Shown here: one piece after another, positions 53,173-62,019 of the stretch | How positions within the stretch are numbered: the stretch's first letter is position 1 | Layout: each line of letters begins with the position of its first letter | IMG/VR virus record: IMGVR_UViG_3300047552_002060 | Location: 1-64,000 of that record | DNA from: a virus | Reading direction: 5' to 3' (one strand) | DNA length: 64,000 nucleotides | Made by a program: the position numbers and the translations under genes | The notes under the pieces: model-generated | What the model saw: the letters and a program-made list of their open reading frames with translations, nothing else | Database searches by the model: none | Told to the model about the DNA's origin: nothing

Positions 53173-53906
53173 TGAAGTACGACATTACGCAAGATGACAA
53201 AGATATAATGGAGTTCGACTTTAAACATGATCGCACTCTCAAGCACCTCCGCAACTTATCATTTTACAAGTTCTCGATTGGTGATGTTTTGATCCGCGAA
53301 GAAAAATACCGCACAGATGGAAAGGATCAGTGGAGAGTGAAGGTAGCCGATTGCGGATTACCCAATAAATATCTCTACGCATATGAAAATTCTCTTGGAG
53401 TTGGATACATCAGAAGATTGAGCATAAATGGAAGAAAGTTTGTCGACAAGGCGACCTGTGTGACACAGTTTGACCCCGATCAAACACGCTTTGTCCTAGA
53501 TCCTGAGTATGCCGACCACATGCTTCTAGCGTCAGAGAATGATGACTTCGATGCTAAGTCGCGCTACGACGATATTAAGAAGAAGAAAGAGAAGGTCAAT
53601 CGCCAAAACAAAAAGATGCGTACCACTTTTGTGGATGAGGCAGCAGTCAAGAATTGGATGAAGACTTTGAAGAGGGGAGATCAGTTTTGGTTTAGTCATT
53701 CTCTAAGTCGAATCTCCAAGAATCCATATGTCATCGACGCAATTCACCTTGATATCCGGCGGCAGAGTCTATGGAATAACACCGAGACCATATCCTACGT
53801 GTCGGTAACAGGCGGGAATTATAATACGCAGCTGTATCCATCATCGTTTATAACAGGCTATCTCTTTCTCTCGAGACCTACTTTTGCCGATGAGGTCATA
53901 TCTTGA
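53172..53906 (+). CDS. hypothetical protein, 244 aa, paralogue of 48406-49128
   Basis: Shares the SIGDVLIREEKY, GVGYIRRLSINGRK and KRGDQFWFSHSL blocks with 48406. The central charged helix (IKKKKEKVNRQNKKMRTTF) is specific to this copy. Unknown function. Confidence 0.7.
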   Translation: MKYDITQDDKDIMEFDFKHDRTLKHLRNLSFYKFSIGDVLIREEKYRTDGKDQWRVKVADCGLPNKYLYAYENSLGVGYIRRLSINGRKFVDKATCVTQFDPDQTRFVLDPEYADHMLLASENDDFDAKSRYDDIKKKKEKVNRQNKKMRTTFVDEAAVKNWMKTLKRGDQFWFSHSLSRISKNPYVIDAIHLDIRRQSLWNNTETISYVSVTGGNYNTQLYPSSFITGYLFLSRPTFADEVIS

Positions 53907-54364
53907 CAAGGCTACCTACAAAAAAGCTTATTCACTTAAACAATCGTGCGATTGCTATCGCAGAACAGTCGCATGATATTCATACTAAAGTAGCAGCACT
54001 ATTGGTTAATCCACAAACTCTAGCAGTGTCATCTGATGGCTTCAATGGCTTTGTTAGAGAAGCTCCAGATACGATTCTTCCTACTGAGAGACCAGAAAAG
54101 TATGATTACCTTATTCACGCAGAAGAAAATCTGCTCTGTAATGCTGTAAGGAATGGGGTGAAGACCGATGGCTGTTTTATCTATGTGAGTATTTCGCCCT
54201 GTACAAAATGCCTGCGACTGATGTGGCAAGCAGGAATTAGGGAGTTCTACTTTAAAGAGAAGTATAGAGATTTCGATAAATGTACTTCTATGCTTGACCT
54301 ACAAGTTGATTTAAGCTTAGAAGATGGCTTCTATCATATGCTAGTAAGTAGTCGCAAACCATGA
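53903..54364 (+). CDS. deoxycytidylate deaminase-like
   Basis: 153 aa, TTG start overlapping the previous stop. Zinc site: LIHAEENLLC (His72, Glu74) and ISPCTKC (Cys100, Cys103), with KVAALLVNPQ ahead, as in dCMP/cytidine deaminases. Supplies dUMP for ThyX, or competes for dCMP with the predicted hydroxymethylase. Confidence 0.82.
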   Translation: MTRLPTKKLIHLNNRAIAIAEQSHDIHTKVAALLVNPQTLAVSSDGFNGFVREAPDTILPTERPEKYDYLIHAEENLLCNAVRNGVKTDGCFIYVSISPCTKCLRLMWQAGIREFYFKEKYRDFDKCTSMLDLQVDLSLEDGFYHMLVSSRKP

Positions 54365-54690
54365 GACCTCTTAGAGAACGACAGATAGTCAACGGAAGAA
54401 GGTCCTCTAAGGAAGAACGAGAAAGAGCCGAGCAATCGAGGCTCTTTCTAGAAGAGAAATACCGCTGTGCTCGTAAGATCTTCTGGGTATTATGGCGTCT
54501 TATGCTATATAGCCATTCAGAGAATGTGCTATTCGGACCAACTTATTTAGCCGACCGACTCACTCAAAAACACACATTTGGAACTTATGACCAATATAGG
54601 CCAGAGAGAGGCTCGAGGATGCTTGACCCGAATAGCGTATGTGATTGTCCGACTTGGTTTAGCAAATCCATGGAAGTGGACAGCCATTGA
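54361..54690 (+). CDS. hypothetical protein, 109 aa, LKL-like segment
   Basis: Basic and acidic N-terminus, then ARKIFWVLWRLMLYSHSE, like the microprotein core, and FGPTYLADRL. Operon member; overlaps upstream by ATGA. Confidence 0.5.
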   Translation: MRPLRERQIVNGRRSSKEERERAEQSRLFLEEKYRCARKIFWVLWRLMLYSHSENVLFGPTYLADRLTQKHTFGTYDQYRPERGSRMLDPNSVCDCPTWFSKSMEVDSH

Positions 54691-54695
54691 TAGAT

Positions 54696-54935
54696 ATGAA
54701 AGACAGAGTATTTTTTTGGAAAGACATCTTAAGGTGCTTCGAAATGTCACAAGACCTCACTACTAGACGCCAGATGCTCTTAAGAGCAAGTGCCGGACTC
54801 ATCAATGTATTCGCGCAGATCCTGTTGTCAGTAGGAGTAGCGTCGTGGTCCGCCGTGAGTGGATATTGGAGCTTATGCGATTTTGTAGATAGAAATGACA
54901 AATATGTCACTAAGAATATTATTAATAGGAAGTAA
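54696..54935 (+). CDS. membrane-associated protein, 79 aa
   Basis: ATG 54696 (or TTG 54687). GLINVFAQILLSVGVASWSA is a probable membrane helix; SGYWSLCDF follows. Overlaps the glycosylase-like gene by 41 bases. Confidence 0.45.
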   Translation: MKDRVFFWKDILRCFEMSQDLTTRRQMLLRASAGLINVFAQILLSVGVASWSAVSGYWSLCDFVDRNDKYVTKNIINRK

Positions 54936-55356
54936 TCCGTCGACCGCGTCATCAACAGACGAGGCGTTCTCTGCAGATACGGTCTCGGGAAGAGTGGTTA
55001 GATCGTGGATTCAGGGGATAGATGGCACGATCTTATTCGATAATATCGTATCCCAGATCACGAAAAACAACCGCCCTCTGCATCCAAATGAAATAATGTG
55101 TGCATCGGAATCCCTCTTAGAGAGAATCAATAGGATTGATCCTGATCGTTTGATCGCTCTCGGAAAGAGCGCTGCTTGGGCTCTCAATGAGCTAAAGCTT
55201 AATTTTTTAGAGATGCCACATCCGTCGGGACTCAACAGAAAGTTGAATGATAAGGCTTATGTCACTGAGAAACTTGAGTTACTTAGAGCGTATTGCAAAT
55301 CAGAGAAGATACCACTTCTTCATCACCGTACTAGCACAATTAGAACTTATAAGTGA
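54895..55356 (+). CDS. uracil-DNA-glycosylase-superfamily-like protein
   Basis: 153 aa. ILLIGSNPST is the motif A region (G-x-NPS) and EMPHPSGLNRKLND near residue 107 is the motif B region (HPS-G-NR); DRLIALGKSAAWALNE is the usual strand-helix. Function likely uracil or altered-base excision. Notable beside a predicted base-modification enzyme. Confidence 0.7.
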   Translation: MTNMSLRILLIGSNPSTASSTDEAFSADTVSGRVVRSWIQGIDGTILFDNIVSQITKNNRPLHPNEIMCASESLLERINRIDPDRLIALGKSAAWALNELKLNFLEMPHPSGLNRKLNDKAYVTEKLELLRAYCKSEKIPLLHHRTSTIRTYK

Positions 55357-55407
55357 CCCTACATATTTGTCAGTCACAGACAATTTCTTCAAATTTATGT
55401 TCAAAAA

Positions 55408-55548
55408 ATGACCAGCTTATATGACCGGCGTTACTTAGCTATATCTAGCTTCTATAGATGCTTGGCCCTATTGAAGTTAGGCGATAACAATACTCTCTGG
55501 GGGAGTTATAGTCGTTTCTATGGCAAGTATCGACAAATACTCTACTGA
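55408..55548 (+). CDS. microprotein, 46 aa, LKL-core type
   Basis: ISSFYRCLALLKLGDNNTLW is a strong match to the shared core. Ends 7 bases into the convergent minus-strand gene. Last plus-strand gene before the minus block. Confidence 0.45.
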   Translation: MTSLYDRRYLAISSFYRCLALLKLGDNNTLWGSYSRFYGKYRQILY

Positions 55549-55943
55549 AGATTCTGTAGAACGAGGCGAATTGCTGCGCCAATAGCACCTAATGCCGTGA
55601 CTGCGCCACCCAATTTGCCAATAAAGATGACACGTGACTTTAGCCATTCACTCACTGCTTTCTTGCGGATGAGCTCTAATTCAACTGGAGTGAAACGGTC
55701 ATCGATTGCTTTCACGTAGCGCTCAAGAATCTCTGTACGCTTCATATGATCTTTTAGCGACGCCGTATTCTCATTAAGAACATCTGTATTACGAATTAGG
55801 TGTGCCCTATCTTCTTCCTCACGTACAACATGTGATTCAAATTTCGCGACATGCGTGGTCAGTGTGGTGCGCAGATCATCTACCTTCTCAGCGACGTTGT
55901 CAAGTCGATCAGCGATATAGTCTATTTTAGTATTGTCGGCCAT
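55542..55943 (-). CDS. coiled-coil protein with C-terminal membrane helix
   Basis: 133 aa. Heptads cover residues 8-75 (IADRLDNVAEKVDDLRTTL), then a C-terminal hydrophobic GKLGGAVTALGAIGAAIRLVL. Shape resembles XhlA/holin-accessory proteins. Neighbour of the membrane protein at 55956, which may be a holin. Confidence 0.6.
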   Translation of the reverse strand: MADNTKIDYIADRLDNVAEKVDDLRTTLTTHVAKFESHVVREEEDRAHLIRNTDVLNENTASLKDHMKRTEILERYVKAIDDRFTPVELELIRKKAVSEWLKSRVIFIGKLGGAVTALGAIGAAIRLVLQNLQ

Positions 55944-55955
55944 GGTCTATCCGAG

Positions 55956-56291
55956 TTATTTTGTAGGAGGTGGATCATCAAGATTATCTATCTTCGATTG
56001 CCCACTCTTAGGATCTTCCTTAGTAGTTGCACCAGTACGCCAGTTACGGCCAAAGTAGAGGAATGAGGAAGCATAAAAGAACTCTAGAGCGTTGTTTATG
56101 TCTACAACACCCAATTTCCCACTCCACTTGCCGACCAACCCAAGAATAACGGTTATCGATGAGATGAAGACCAGAGTGAGAGAGACAGAGCCCAGTCCAG
56201 TCTTTGGATCTTTTACCATCGGTAAAGACAGTCCATACACATTCATGCTCCTTGTCAGAGCAAGAAATTTATTCCATAGGTCATTAAACAT
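55956..56291 (-). CDS. membrane protein, possible holin
   Basis: 111 aa with a strong helix (SVSLTLVFISSITVILGLVG), a weaker hydrophobic stretch ALEFFYASSFLYFG, and MNVYGLSLPMVKDPKTGLGS, a block typical of a phage membrane protein found near tail genes. Could be a holin or a virion membrane component. Confidence 0.6.
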   Translation of the reverse strand: MFNDLWNKFLALTRSMNVYGLSLPMVKDPKTGLGSVSLTLVFISSITVILGLVGKWSGKLGVVDINNALEFFYASSFLYFGRNWRTGATTKEDPKSGQSKIDNLDDPPPTK

Positions 56292-56377
56292 TTGAGTAGT
56301 CGCCTTGCGAAATACTAAGTAAGTATAATCTTATCATCATAATAGGTCTAACATATTACCATTTTAAAGGATAAAAC

Positions 56378-56755
56378 ATGAAACTCGCTAAACTCACAGA
56401 TGCCCGATTTCACGCCGCCTTGCAGAAACTCAATGCTCAATCTTTACCTCTTCGTGTGGCTTTTAAGCTAAAGAGTATACAGTTAAGGATCGATGAGGAG
56501 TTAAAGAAGTTTGAAGAGTGCCGACAGAGCGCTCTCAATAAGTTCGGTAAGAAGGATGCGGAAGGCAAGCTCATACTACAAGAAGATAACTCGGTCGAAT
56601 TTGAACCTGGACAGCTTCAAGCATTTGCTCACGAGCTCAATGACTTAGGTCAGATAGATATCGATCTTCCCACAGTAAAGTTAGATGATTTAGGCGACAA
56701 ATTGGAGCTCTCGATCAATGAGCTTGTCCTTCTTGATGGCATCATTGTAGAGTAA
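56378..56755 (+). CDS. DUF1617-like hypothetical protein
   Basis: 125 aa. FHAALQKLNAQSLPLRVAFKL followed by charged helix, KFGKKDAEG and acidic LELSINELVLLDGI fits the DUF1617 pattern found in phage genomes near tail/lysis genes. Plus strand between minus genes. AAAGGA precedes ATG; TATAAT at 56329-56334 could be its -10 element. Confidence 0.65.
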   Translation: MKLAKLTDARFHAALQKLNAQSLPLRVAFKLKSIQLRIDEELKKFEECRQSALNKFGKKDAEGKLILQEDNSVEFEPGQLQAFAHELNDLGQIDIDLPTVKLDDLGDKLELSINELVLLDGIIVE

Positions 56756-56768
56756 TATTCAGTTTAAT

Positions 56769-58166
56769 TTACTCGTAGACGAGCGTCCCATAGATGTTCG
56801 GGGTAGTCGGGAAGGTCTTTGGAGAGGCAGCTCTGAGAGCCGCCAAAGTTCCCACTACACCGTCAACACTGAGCTCGTTAGTGGCTCCGAGCACAGCAGT
56901 CGAGATAATGGCACAAGTCCCGCCACGGGATAACACCACACCGTTCGTATTTCCAGAGGGCGGGACATGTGTATATGGTGTCGAAATAGAGCCCCAGCAG
57001 TCGCCACGCAAAGCGCTTAGAACTGTGGTGCAGTTGACCCAAGAGCCACTAAGCGAAAGCCCAGCAGGCATATTGGCTGTACCAGACACAAACTGGACAT
57101 CTCCTGCCACGGCGAAATTTTCAAAATAAGACAGCGTCGCGGATATTCTGCCTCCGTTAACACGAAGAGCTACACCGTTCACGGTAGCATTCTTAAAATA
57201 GCACTGGGACACCTGAAGAGCTGCTGTGGTTGTGGTCGTACCAGTCGAGATAATAGCAGCTGTGGTTGTAAAAGCAGACGTGAATTTACAGCCTGTAAAT
57301 GACACACTTCCGTCAAGAGTAATAAACCCTACGTTCGTGCTGGTCCCGTTGAATGTACACCTAGAAAAAGCAGCCAAGGCGGACGGCGAGGTGGTATAGA
57401 CGCATCTCCCGCTCGACACGGACGCAGCCAGATTCTGTAGCCTGATTTGGGAGTTACCAAAACAGCTAATATGACCCAGAATAATAGCACTTGAAGTCGA
57501 TGCGCTCGCAGTCGACCCCGGAAACCCTTTGTTCCCAGTGATATTTGTAGCTGGCAAGTAGAACGAATAAGCCAGACCGGTACTCGGTGTAGAGGTGGTT
57601 GACAATACAGCCTGAGTGGCTGTATTAGAAATCACCACCGCATAAAATACGGTAGTAGAGACCATGAATTCGCATATTTGACCGGCTAAACCGTTGACAG
57701 GCCAGTTCTGAGTCGTATCATTCAAGACCCCTGACGTACTGGCAGTGGTCACTCCAGAAGCGGTGCCGCTTGCCAGTGTGGGAGCCACAGTGGCTCCTTG
57801 AATCAACAGTCCGGGACTAGCCGTAGCTGAGGTGGTAGCATAAGTAAACTTTAACCCGGCCAGATAGAACCCGTCATAGGTCCCAGCAGCCACAGAAATA
57901 GTAACTATAGCCCTGATTTCATAGTCTTGCAAGAAGTTAATAGCCGTCTGGATTTGAGCCCATGGCTTTGCTTGACTACCATCTCCAGTTGTATCGTTGC
58001 CCAATGCCACATCAATGTAATAAGTCGTGTCAGTCGTAATAACTTTAGCTGGAACCTTGACAGTGCCATCTGTGATACCATCGACAAGATCAGTGAGTTC
58101 GTTAGCTGAACTCTTATCCGTGAAAGCAGTTATGACGCGCTTCTTCGTCTTATTTGATAGTGCCAT
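56769..58166 (-). CDS. tail fibre/spike with beta-helix
   Basis: 465 aa. Residues 1-50 match the N-terminus of 58186-58458 (ALSNKTKKRV / ALSTKTRKRL), then YYIDVALGNDTTGDGSQAKPW starts a right-handed beta-helix with many Ser/Thr/Gly turns, IQTAINFL and VTISVAAGTYDG, typical of pectate-lyase-like spikes. C-terminus carries a trimer-like cap. Likely cleaves or binds host surface polysaccharide. Confidence 0.75.
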   Translation of the reverse strand: MALSNKTKKRVITAFTDKSSANELTDLVDGITDGTVKVPAKVITTDTTYYIDVALGNDTTGDGSQAKPWAQIQTAINFLQDYEIRAIVTISVAAGTYDGFYLAGLKFTYATTSATASPGLLIQGATVAPTLASGTASGVTTASTSGVLNDTTQNWPVNGLAGQICEFMVSTTVFYAVVISNTATQAVLSTTSTPSTGLAYSFYLPATNITGNKGFPGSTASASTSSAIILGHISCFGNSQIRLQNLAASVSSGRCVYTTSPSALAAFSRCTFNGTSTNVGFITLDGSVSFTGCKFTSAFTTTAAIISTGTTTTTAALQVSQCYFKNATVNGVALRVNGGRISATLSYFENFAVAGDVQFVSGTANMPAGLSLSGSWVNCTTVLSALRGDCWGSISTPYTHVPPSGNTNGVVLSRGGTCAIISTAVLGATNELSVDGVVGTLAALRAASPKTFPTTPNIYGTLVYE

Positions 58167-58185
58167 TGGAGTTGTTCTCCAAATA

Positions 58186-58458
58186 TTATAGCATTAAGCC
58201 AGCAGTAACAAGAGCGGCGAGGAGAGCATCTACCTTAGCCTCAATCGCATCAAGACGCGCTTCAGTGCCGACAAGCGGAGCAGCGTTGCTGCCAGTACCA
58301 TCCACACCGACAAGGTTTGTTGTGGTCCCAAGAGCAGCAATATGTGCCGCGGGAATTGCGTTGAAACCTGTGTCAATCGCGTCCGCTAGTTCGGTTGCTT
58401 CTGCTCGGCGAGCCATTGCTACTTCGAGACGCTTACGTGTTTTAGTTGATAGAGCCAT
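58186..58458 (-). CDS. small structural protein sharing the fibre N-terminus
   Basis: 90 aa. ALSTKTRKRLEVAMARRAEATEL then VDGTGSNAAPLVG and an Ala-rich helix. A short form of the 56769-58166 N-terminal module, probably a virion adaptor. Confidence 0.65.
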   Translation of the reverse strand: MALSTKTRKRLEVAMARRAEATELADAIDTGFNAIPAAHIAALGTTTNLVGVDGTGSNAAPLVGTEARLDAIEAKVDALLAALVTAGLML

Positions 58459-58535
58459 ATGTATCTTTCCTTTAGATATATAGGTGCCACTGGAGTCCAG
58501 GGAACCATCTACAGCTATACTATCAGACTAAGTTG

Positions 58536-58997
58536 TTAAAATAAGTTCTTTAAGTCTTGTGGAGTTGTAGCTGGAGGATCGAGCTTCCACGCTCCTTGAA
58601 TATCAGCTTCTTGTAGAGCTAACGTGACAAACTCAGAGCATATCGTGGCTTTTGGATTGGCAAATGGATTCTTCCACTTTCTCTTGAACCAACGACCAAC
58701 TTGCGGAAATATCGCTCCAAAGAGACCACCATAGTCATAGGCCTCACCTAGATAACTCTCCATGATAGTTGATATATGAGTATCAGTTAGCCCTATAACA
58801 GGATAGATAAAGACAGTATTCTTCTTCTCATATCTAGACATCGGGAGCATAACAATACCTTGAGCTTCAGCTCCCAGATACCAAAGTTTTCCATATTGTT
58901 CGATTACAAGAAAGGCATGACTGACTTCTGCATTAGTAATCCAACGCAGAAGTCGAGAAAGTAGGGTCTCTGTACGACTAAAGCCAACATAATTCAT
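58536..58997 (-). CDS. cysteine-peptidase-like protein (permuted papain/YiiX type)
   Basis: 153 aa. His27 in EVSHAFLVIE and Cys120 in ATICSEFVTLAL arranged as in permuted NlpC/P60/YiiX peptidases; AYDYGGLFG lies between. Such enzymes cut peptides in cell walls or hydrolyse other amides. Located in the minus-strand structural cluster, so it may be a virion peptidoglycan enzyme. Confidence 0.7.
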   Translation of the reverse strand: MNYVGFSRTETLLSRLLRWITNAEVSHAFLVIEQYGKLWYLGAEAQGIVMLPMSRYEKKNTVFIYPVIGLTDTHISTIMESYLGEAYDYGGLFGAIFPQVGRWFKRKWKNPFANPKATICSEFVTLALQEADIQGAWKLDPPATTPQDLKNLF

Positions 58998-59858
58998 TTA
59001 TTCGTCCTCTGATAGACAATAAAAAGCTGCCGTGGCTGCCGTTCCGATAAAAGCACTATCGTGCTCTAATTTAATTCGTATTTCCATTCCTGCTGAGGAT
59101 TTTAATTCAGTGACAGCTTGATAATTCCAAGGAAAAGTGACTGTGCTTACAGCCATGCCACGCCATGAAGTACCTCCCATTGCCGAAATTTCAGGATAAG
59201 CGCCGTTAGCTTCATTGATATAATCCATGAGAGTTTTATAAATGACTGGGTTGCCGAGTGGAATTAAAGTACCAGAAGGTACACCAGGCATAAGTTGAGG
59301 CGCAAAAACATCCACAAAGCCATAAAGCTGGAATTTAATACTATCAGTAATCACAATGTCTTTAGTAAATTGGACCTCAGCCGACTTAATTTTCAATTTT
59401 TTACCTAGTTCGGGCTTTATGACGTATTCGCTACCATTTTGGCAATAATACGTCACTTCTACTACATCTTCAGGCTGAAGCCCTAAAAAAAAGTTAATAA
59501 TACCAGAAACATAATCAACAGTGTAATCGCCACCAGTTCCATAGTGTGGATCTTGTTCTATTTTTTCTATATTGTTAACTTTCACTATAACTCGAAAATG
59601 ATTTCCGTCAATGTCTGTAAGAAAATCTTCTTGAGAAATTTTGCCGTGATAAGTATCAATAATACAATTGTTGTTAATAGCATACTGTGTATATGATGGG
59701 GAATTAATGCAAACAGCTACTTCATCTACTATTCGTATGGCTAATTGATACCAAGTTGTTTTATCACACCAATTGCCCGTAATAAAAGTCTTTCGAGTAC
59801 CTTCGGTTGGCCAAAGACTAAAAATCTGCTTTCCATCCGATGTTTTTGGAACACCCAT
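58998..59858 (-). CDS. virion structural protein, 286 aa
   Basis: Soluble beta-rich protein (VDEVAVCINSPSYTQY, DYTVDYVSGIINFFLG, FKDLQ-free) with few charged runs. Adjacent to fibre-like genes with 0-5 base spacing, so it belongs to the same operon. No known domain recognised. Confidence 0.6.
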   Translation of the reverse strand: MGVPKTSDGKQIFSLWPTEGTRKTFITGNWCDKTTWYQLAIRIVDEVAVCINSPSYTQYAINNNCIIDTYHGKISQEDFLTDIDGNHFRVIVKVNNIEKIEQDPHYGTGGDYTVDYVSGIINFFLGLQPEDVVEVTYYCQNGSEYVIKPELGKKLKIKSAEVQFTKDIVITDSIKFQLYGFVDVFAPQLMPGVPSGTLIPLGNPVIYKTLMDYINEANGAYPEISAMGGTSWRGMAVSTVTFPWNYQAVTELKSSAGMEIRIKLEHDSAFIGTAATAAFYCLSEDE

Positions 59859-59862
59859 GTCA

Positions 59863-60537
59863 TTACACCTTTGTAAAAATAAAAATTACATCAAAACTAC
59901 CCGCAGTAGAGTTGGTTGTAAATTTCAAATGTAGGCCTTCTCCGGAGCGGGCAAAAAAGGGTTTAACCAAACCATCACGTTTTGCTCTAGCAGGAAGATA
60001 GTTAGCAATCGATTGTTGATTTGCTTCAACGTCCAGTGTTCCGGGTCCCCATTCATCCGTTGATATAATCATTTTGTCTAGCGGTGTCACAATTTCTCCG
60101 GTGATTGTCGCACCCGTTTTGGCTACCATTCCTGTAGGAATAGCGTCCACAGAATCATGAGCAATTGGGGTAAGTGTTGTTCCTACTGCAGGAGCCGACG
60201 CTGAAGCAAATCTATGAAGTTGAAAGATACCTGCCACGCCAGTAACAGCAGCAGTTTGGCTATTTCGAATATAAAACTCTCTTAATTTAAGAATATATCC
60301 ACTTCCGGTTGGGTTGTAAATTGACAGTAGAGATTTATTATTTCCGACTACTGTTATAGGCGAGATAACTGTATATGTTGCCTCTTCCGCGCCCGTTGTT
60401 GTTACAGGAATTGCGACCTGATCTGCAGGCAGGACAACAGGTATAGAGGAAGATGTTGGCTGAGAACCAATAAGTAAGTTTCCATTCTCGTCATAAAGAA
60501 TTACTGCTTTAACTGGAGTACCAATTCGAAAAGACAT
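59863..60537 (-). CDS. virion structural protein, 224 aa
   Basis: Begins MSFRIGTPVKAVILYDENGN and ends in a beta-rich part (GLHLKFTTNSTAGSFDVIFI). Gly/Ser/Thr-rich, probably a fibre or baseplate part. Starts 2 bases from the next upstream gene. Confidence 0.6.
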   Translation of the reverse strand: MSFRIGTPVKAVILYDENGNLLIGSQPTSSSIPVVLPADQVAIPVTTTGAEEATYTVISPITVVGNNKSLLSIYNPTGSGYILKLREFYIRNSQTAAVTGVAGIFQLHRFASASAPAVGTTLTPIAHDSVDAIPTGMVAKTGATITGEIVTPLDKMIISTDEWGPGTLDVEANQQSIANYLPARAKRDGLVKPFFARSGEGLHLKFTTNSTAGSFDVIFIFTKV

Positions 60538-60538
60538 C

Positions 60539-61951
60539 TTATGTCACCTCCAGCCAATTTAAACTACCATAAAAATCTTCTGAAACACCTGAAAAACACT
60601 GAACAGCTAAAATCAATTCATCGCGAACACCATCAACATCAGCTGCCACGCCCAAAAAAGTCGTTAAAGGTGTTTGTATAGAGTCTATCCGGGCCGATGT
60701 ATATCCTGATGCTATAAGATGCCCACCTGAAACAGTACCAGTTCGACTTATATCATATTCAGCAATGCTATCATTAACGGCGGTCCAAGATGCTGCAGTT
60801 CCACCAGTTATAGTTGGGTTGAGTACTAATTCCCATCGAAAATTGGCACTTGTAGAAGCAAGAGCACTTAGAAAAGTGGGAAATAGGGTTGCTCGAGTGG
60901 AGACCGACTTAAGGCGTAATGAAATTAACGGCCGTTTAGTATTATTAGTAGCAAGAAGAGTTACACCTCTGTCCGCTGCTCGCGTTACACCGGTTGGTTG
61001 ATAACCTCCTTCTGAAGCAATTGAACAACAAATTGCCAACATATCTGTAGCTAAACCAGAAGCAGTACCAACTAATTCCCAGCGAACTGGCAACGCTGGC
61101 GTTCTCATATATGGTTCTGTTACAATATTAGCATGATCGAAAGCATGAACATAAGTCAATCTACCATTCAACACGAAGCCTACAAGAACAATACCAACCC
61201 CCAACCATTGAAAGTCAATGACAAGAATGTTTGCTTTTGCAACATCTAAGGCAGATAAAGTATTTAGACTCCAACTACTGCGCACTACAGTAGTTGTGAC
61301 TACGAAGCCGCTAGTATTAGATCTTTTAATTAAATTAAAATTTGTGCCATCGTGTTCTAAAAAAATGCCGTTATTATCATCATAAAATCCAACTCTTTTT
61401 TTTCGATTTGCAGAAGCTCCATTAAAATTATAAGTTATAAAAACACGTTGCCCCTTGCCAGGTTGGTAAGGAAGGTAACGTTTCGTTTGACGAATTGCTT
61501 GATCAGATGCTCCGGTAGAAACCGCCAACGTCATGCAAGATTTGTTAGAATTAAAGGTAACAGTGCCGCCGCTAACTACTTTATTAGAAAATAATAAAGC
61601 CTGATCATCATAAAGTGTCTTACCATCAAAAATTGTATATGGTTCACTGACGCGCAAACGACCAAAAGCATCAGAAGCACTGCTTTCAATCGCAGAAATA
61701 GCTATATTAACTGGATTCAAAGTAGTTACAGGTGCACTTGCAACTCGAAGATCAACTGGTTGTGAGGTAGTACCGGTTGGATCAATACGAACAGGATGGG
61801 TGCCTGTTCCAAGAACGTTTGTACCATCAGTAATCTGACTCAATACAGAGCCATCGCTATTAATAACAAGTGGATTCGTTTCTGCGCCACCTGTGTCAGA
61901 ACCCACTATCTTTGTGATTCCTGCTGCCTGTATATCAGTCAAATCAGCCAT
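60539..61951 (-). CDS. virion structural protein, 470 aa
   Basis: The N-terminal repeats TNPLVINSDGSV, QITDGTNVLGTGTHPVRI are of the same kind as in 62020 and 63283. A large middle/C-terminal beta domain (KSCMTLAVSTGASDQ, YNFNGASANRKKRVGFYDD) follows. Likely tail fibre or tip protein. Confidence 0.65.
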   Translation of the reverse strand: MADLTDIQAAGITKIVGSDTGGAETNPLVINSDGSVLSQITDGTNVLGTGTHPVRIDPTGTTSQPVDLRVASAPVTTLNPVNIAISAIESSASDAFGRLRVSEPYTIFDGKTLYDDQALLFSNKVVSGGTVTFNSNKSCMTLAVSTGASDQAIRQTKRYLPYQPGKGQRVFITYNFNGASANRKKRVGFYDDNNGIFLEHDGTNFNLIKRSNTSGFVVTTTVVRSSWSLNTLSALDVAKANILVIDFQWLGVGIVLVGFVLNGRLTYVHAFDHANIVTEPYMRTPALPVRWELVGTASGLATDMLAICCSIASEGGYQPTGVTRAADRGVTLLATNNTKRPLISLRLKSVSTRATLFPTFLSALASTSANFRWELVLNPTITGGTAASWTAVNDSIAEYDISRTGTVSGGHLIASGYTSARIDSIQTPLTTFLGVAADVDGVRDELILAVQCFSGVSEDFYGSLNWLEVT

Positions 61952-61972
61952 TTTTATATATTACCATAAATA

Positions 61973-62008
61973 AACGAGGAGTACACGTGTGAAAGTGTAC
62001 TCCTCGTT
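61973..62008. terminator. bidirectional terminator
   Basis: Perfect 14-bp stem: AACGAGGAGTACAC (61973-61986) pairs with 61995-62008, loop GTGTGAAA. Plus-side tail TTTTTATT; minus-side tail TTTATTTATGG. It sits after the 62020-63039 gene (minus strand). Confidence 0.85.
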
Positions 62009-62019
62009 TTTATTCATCA

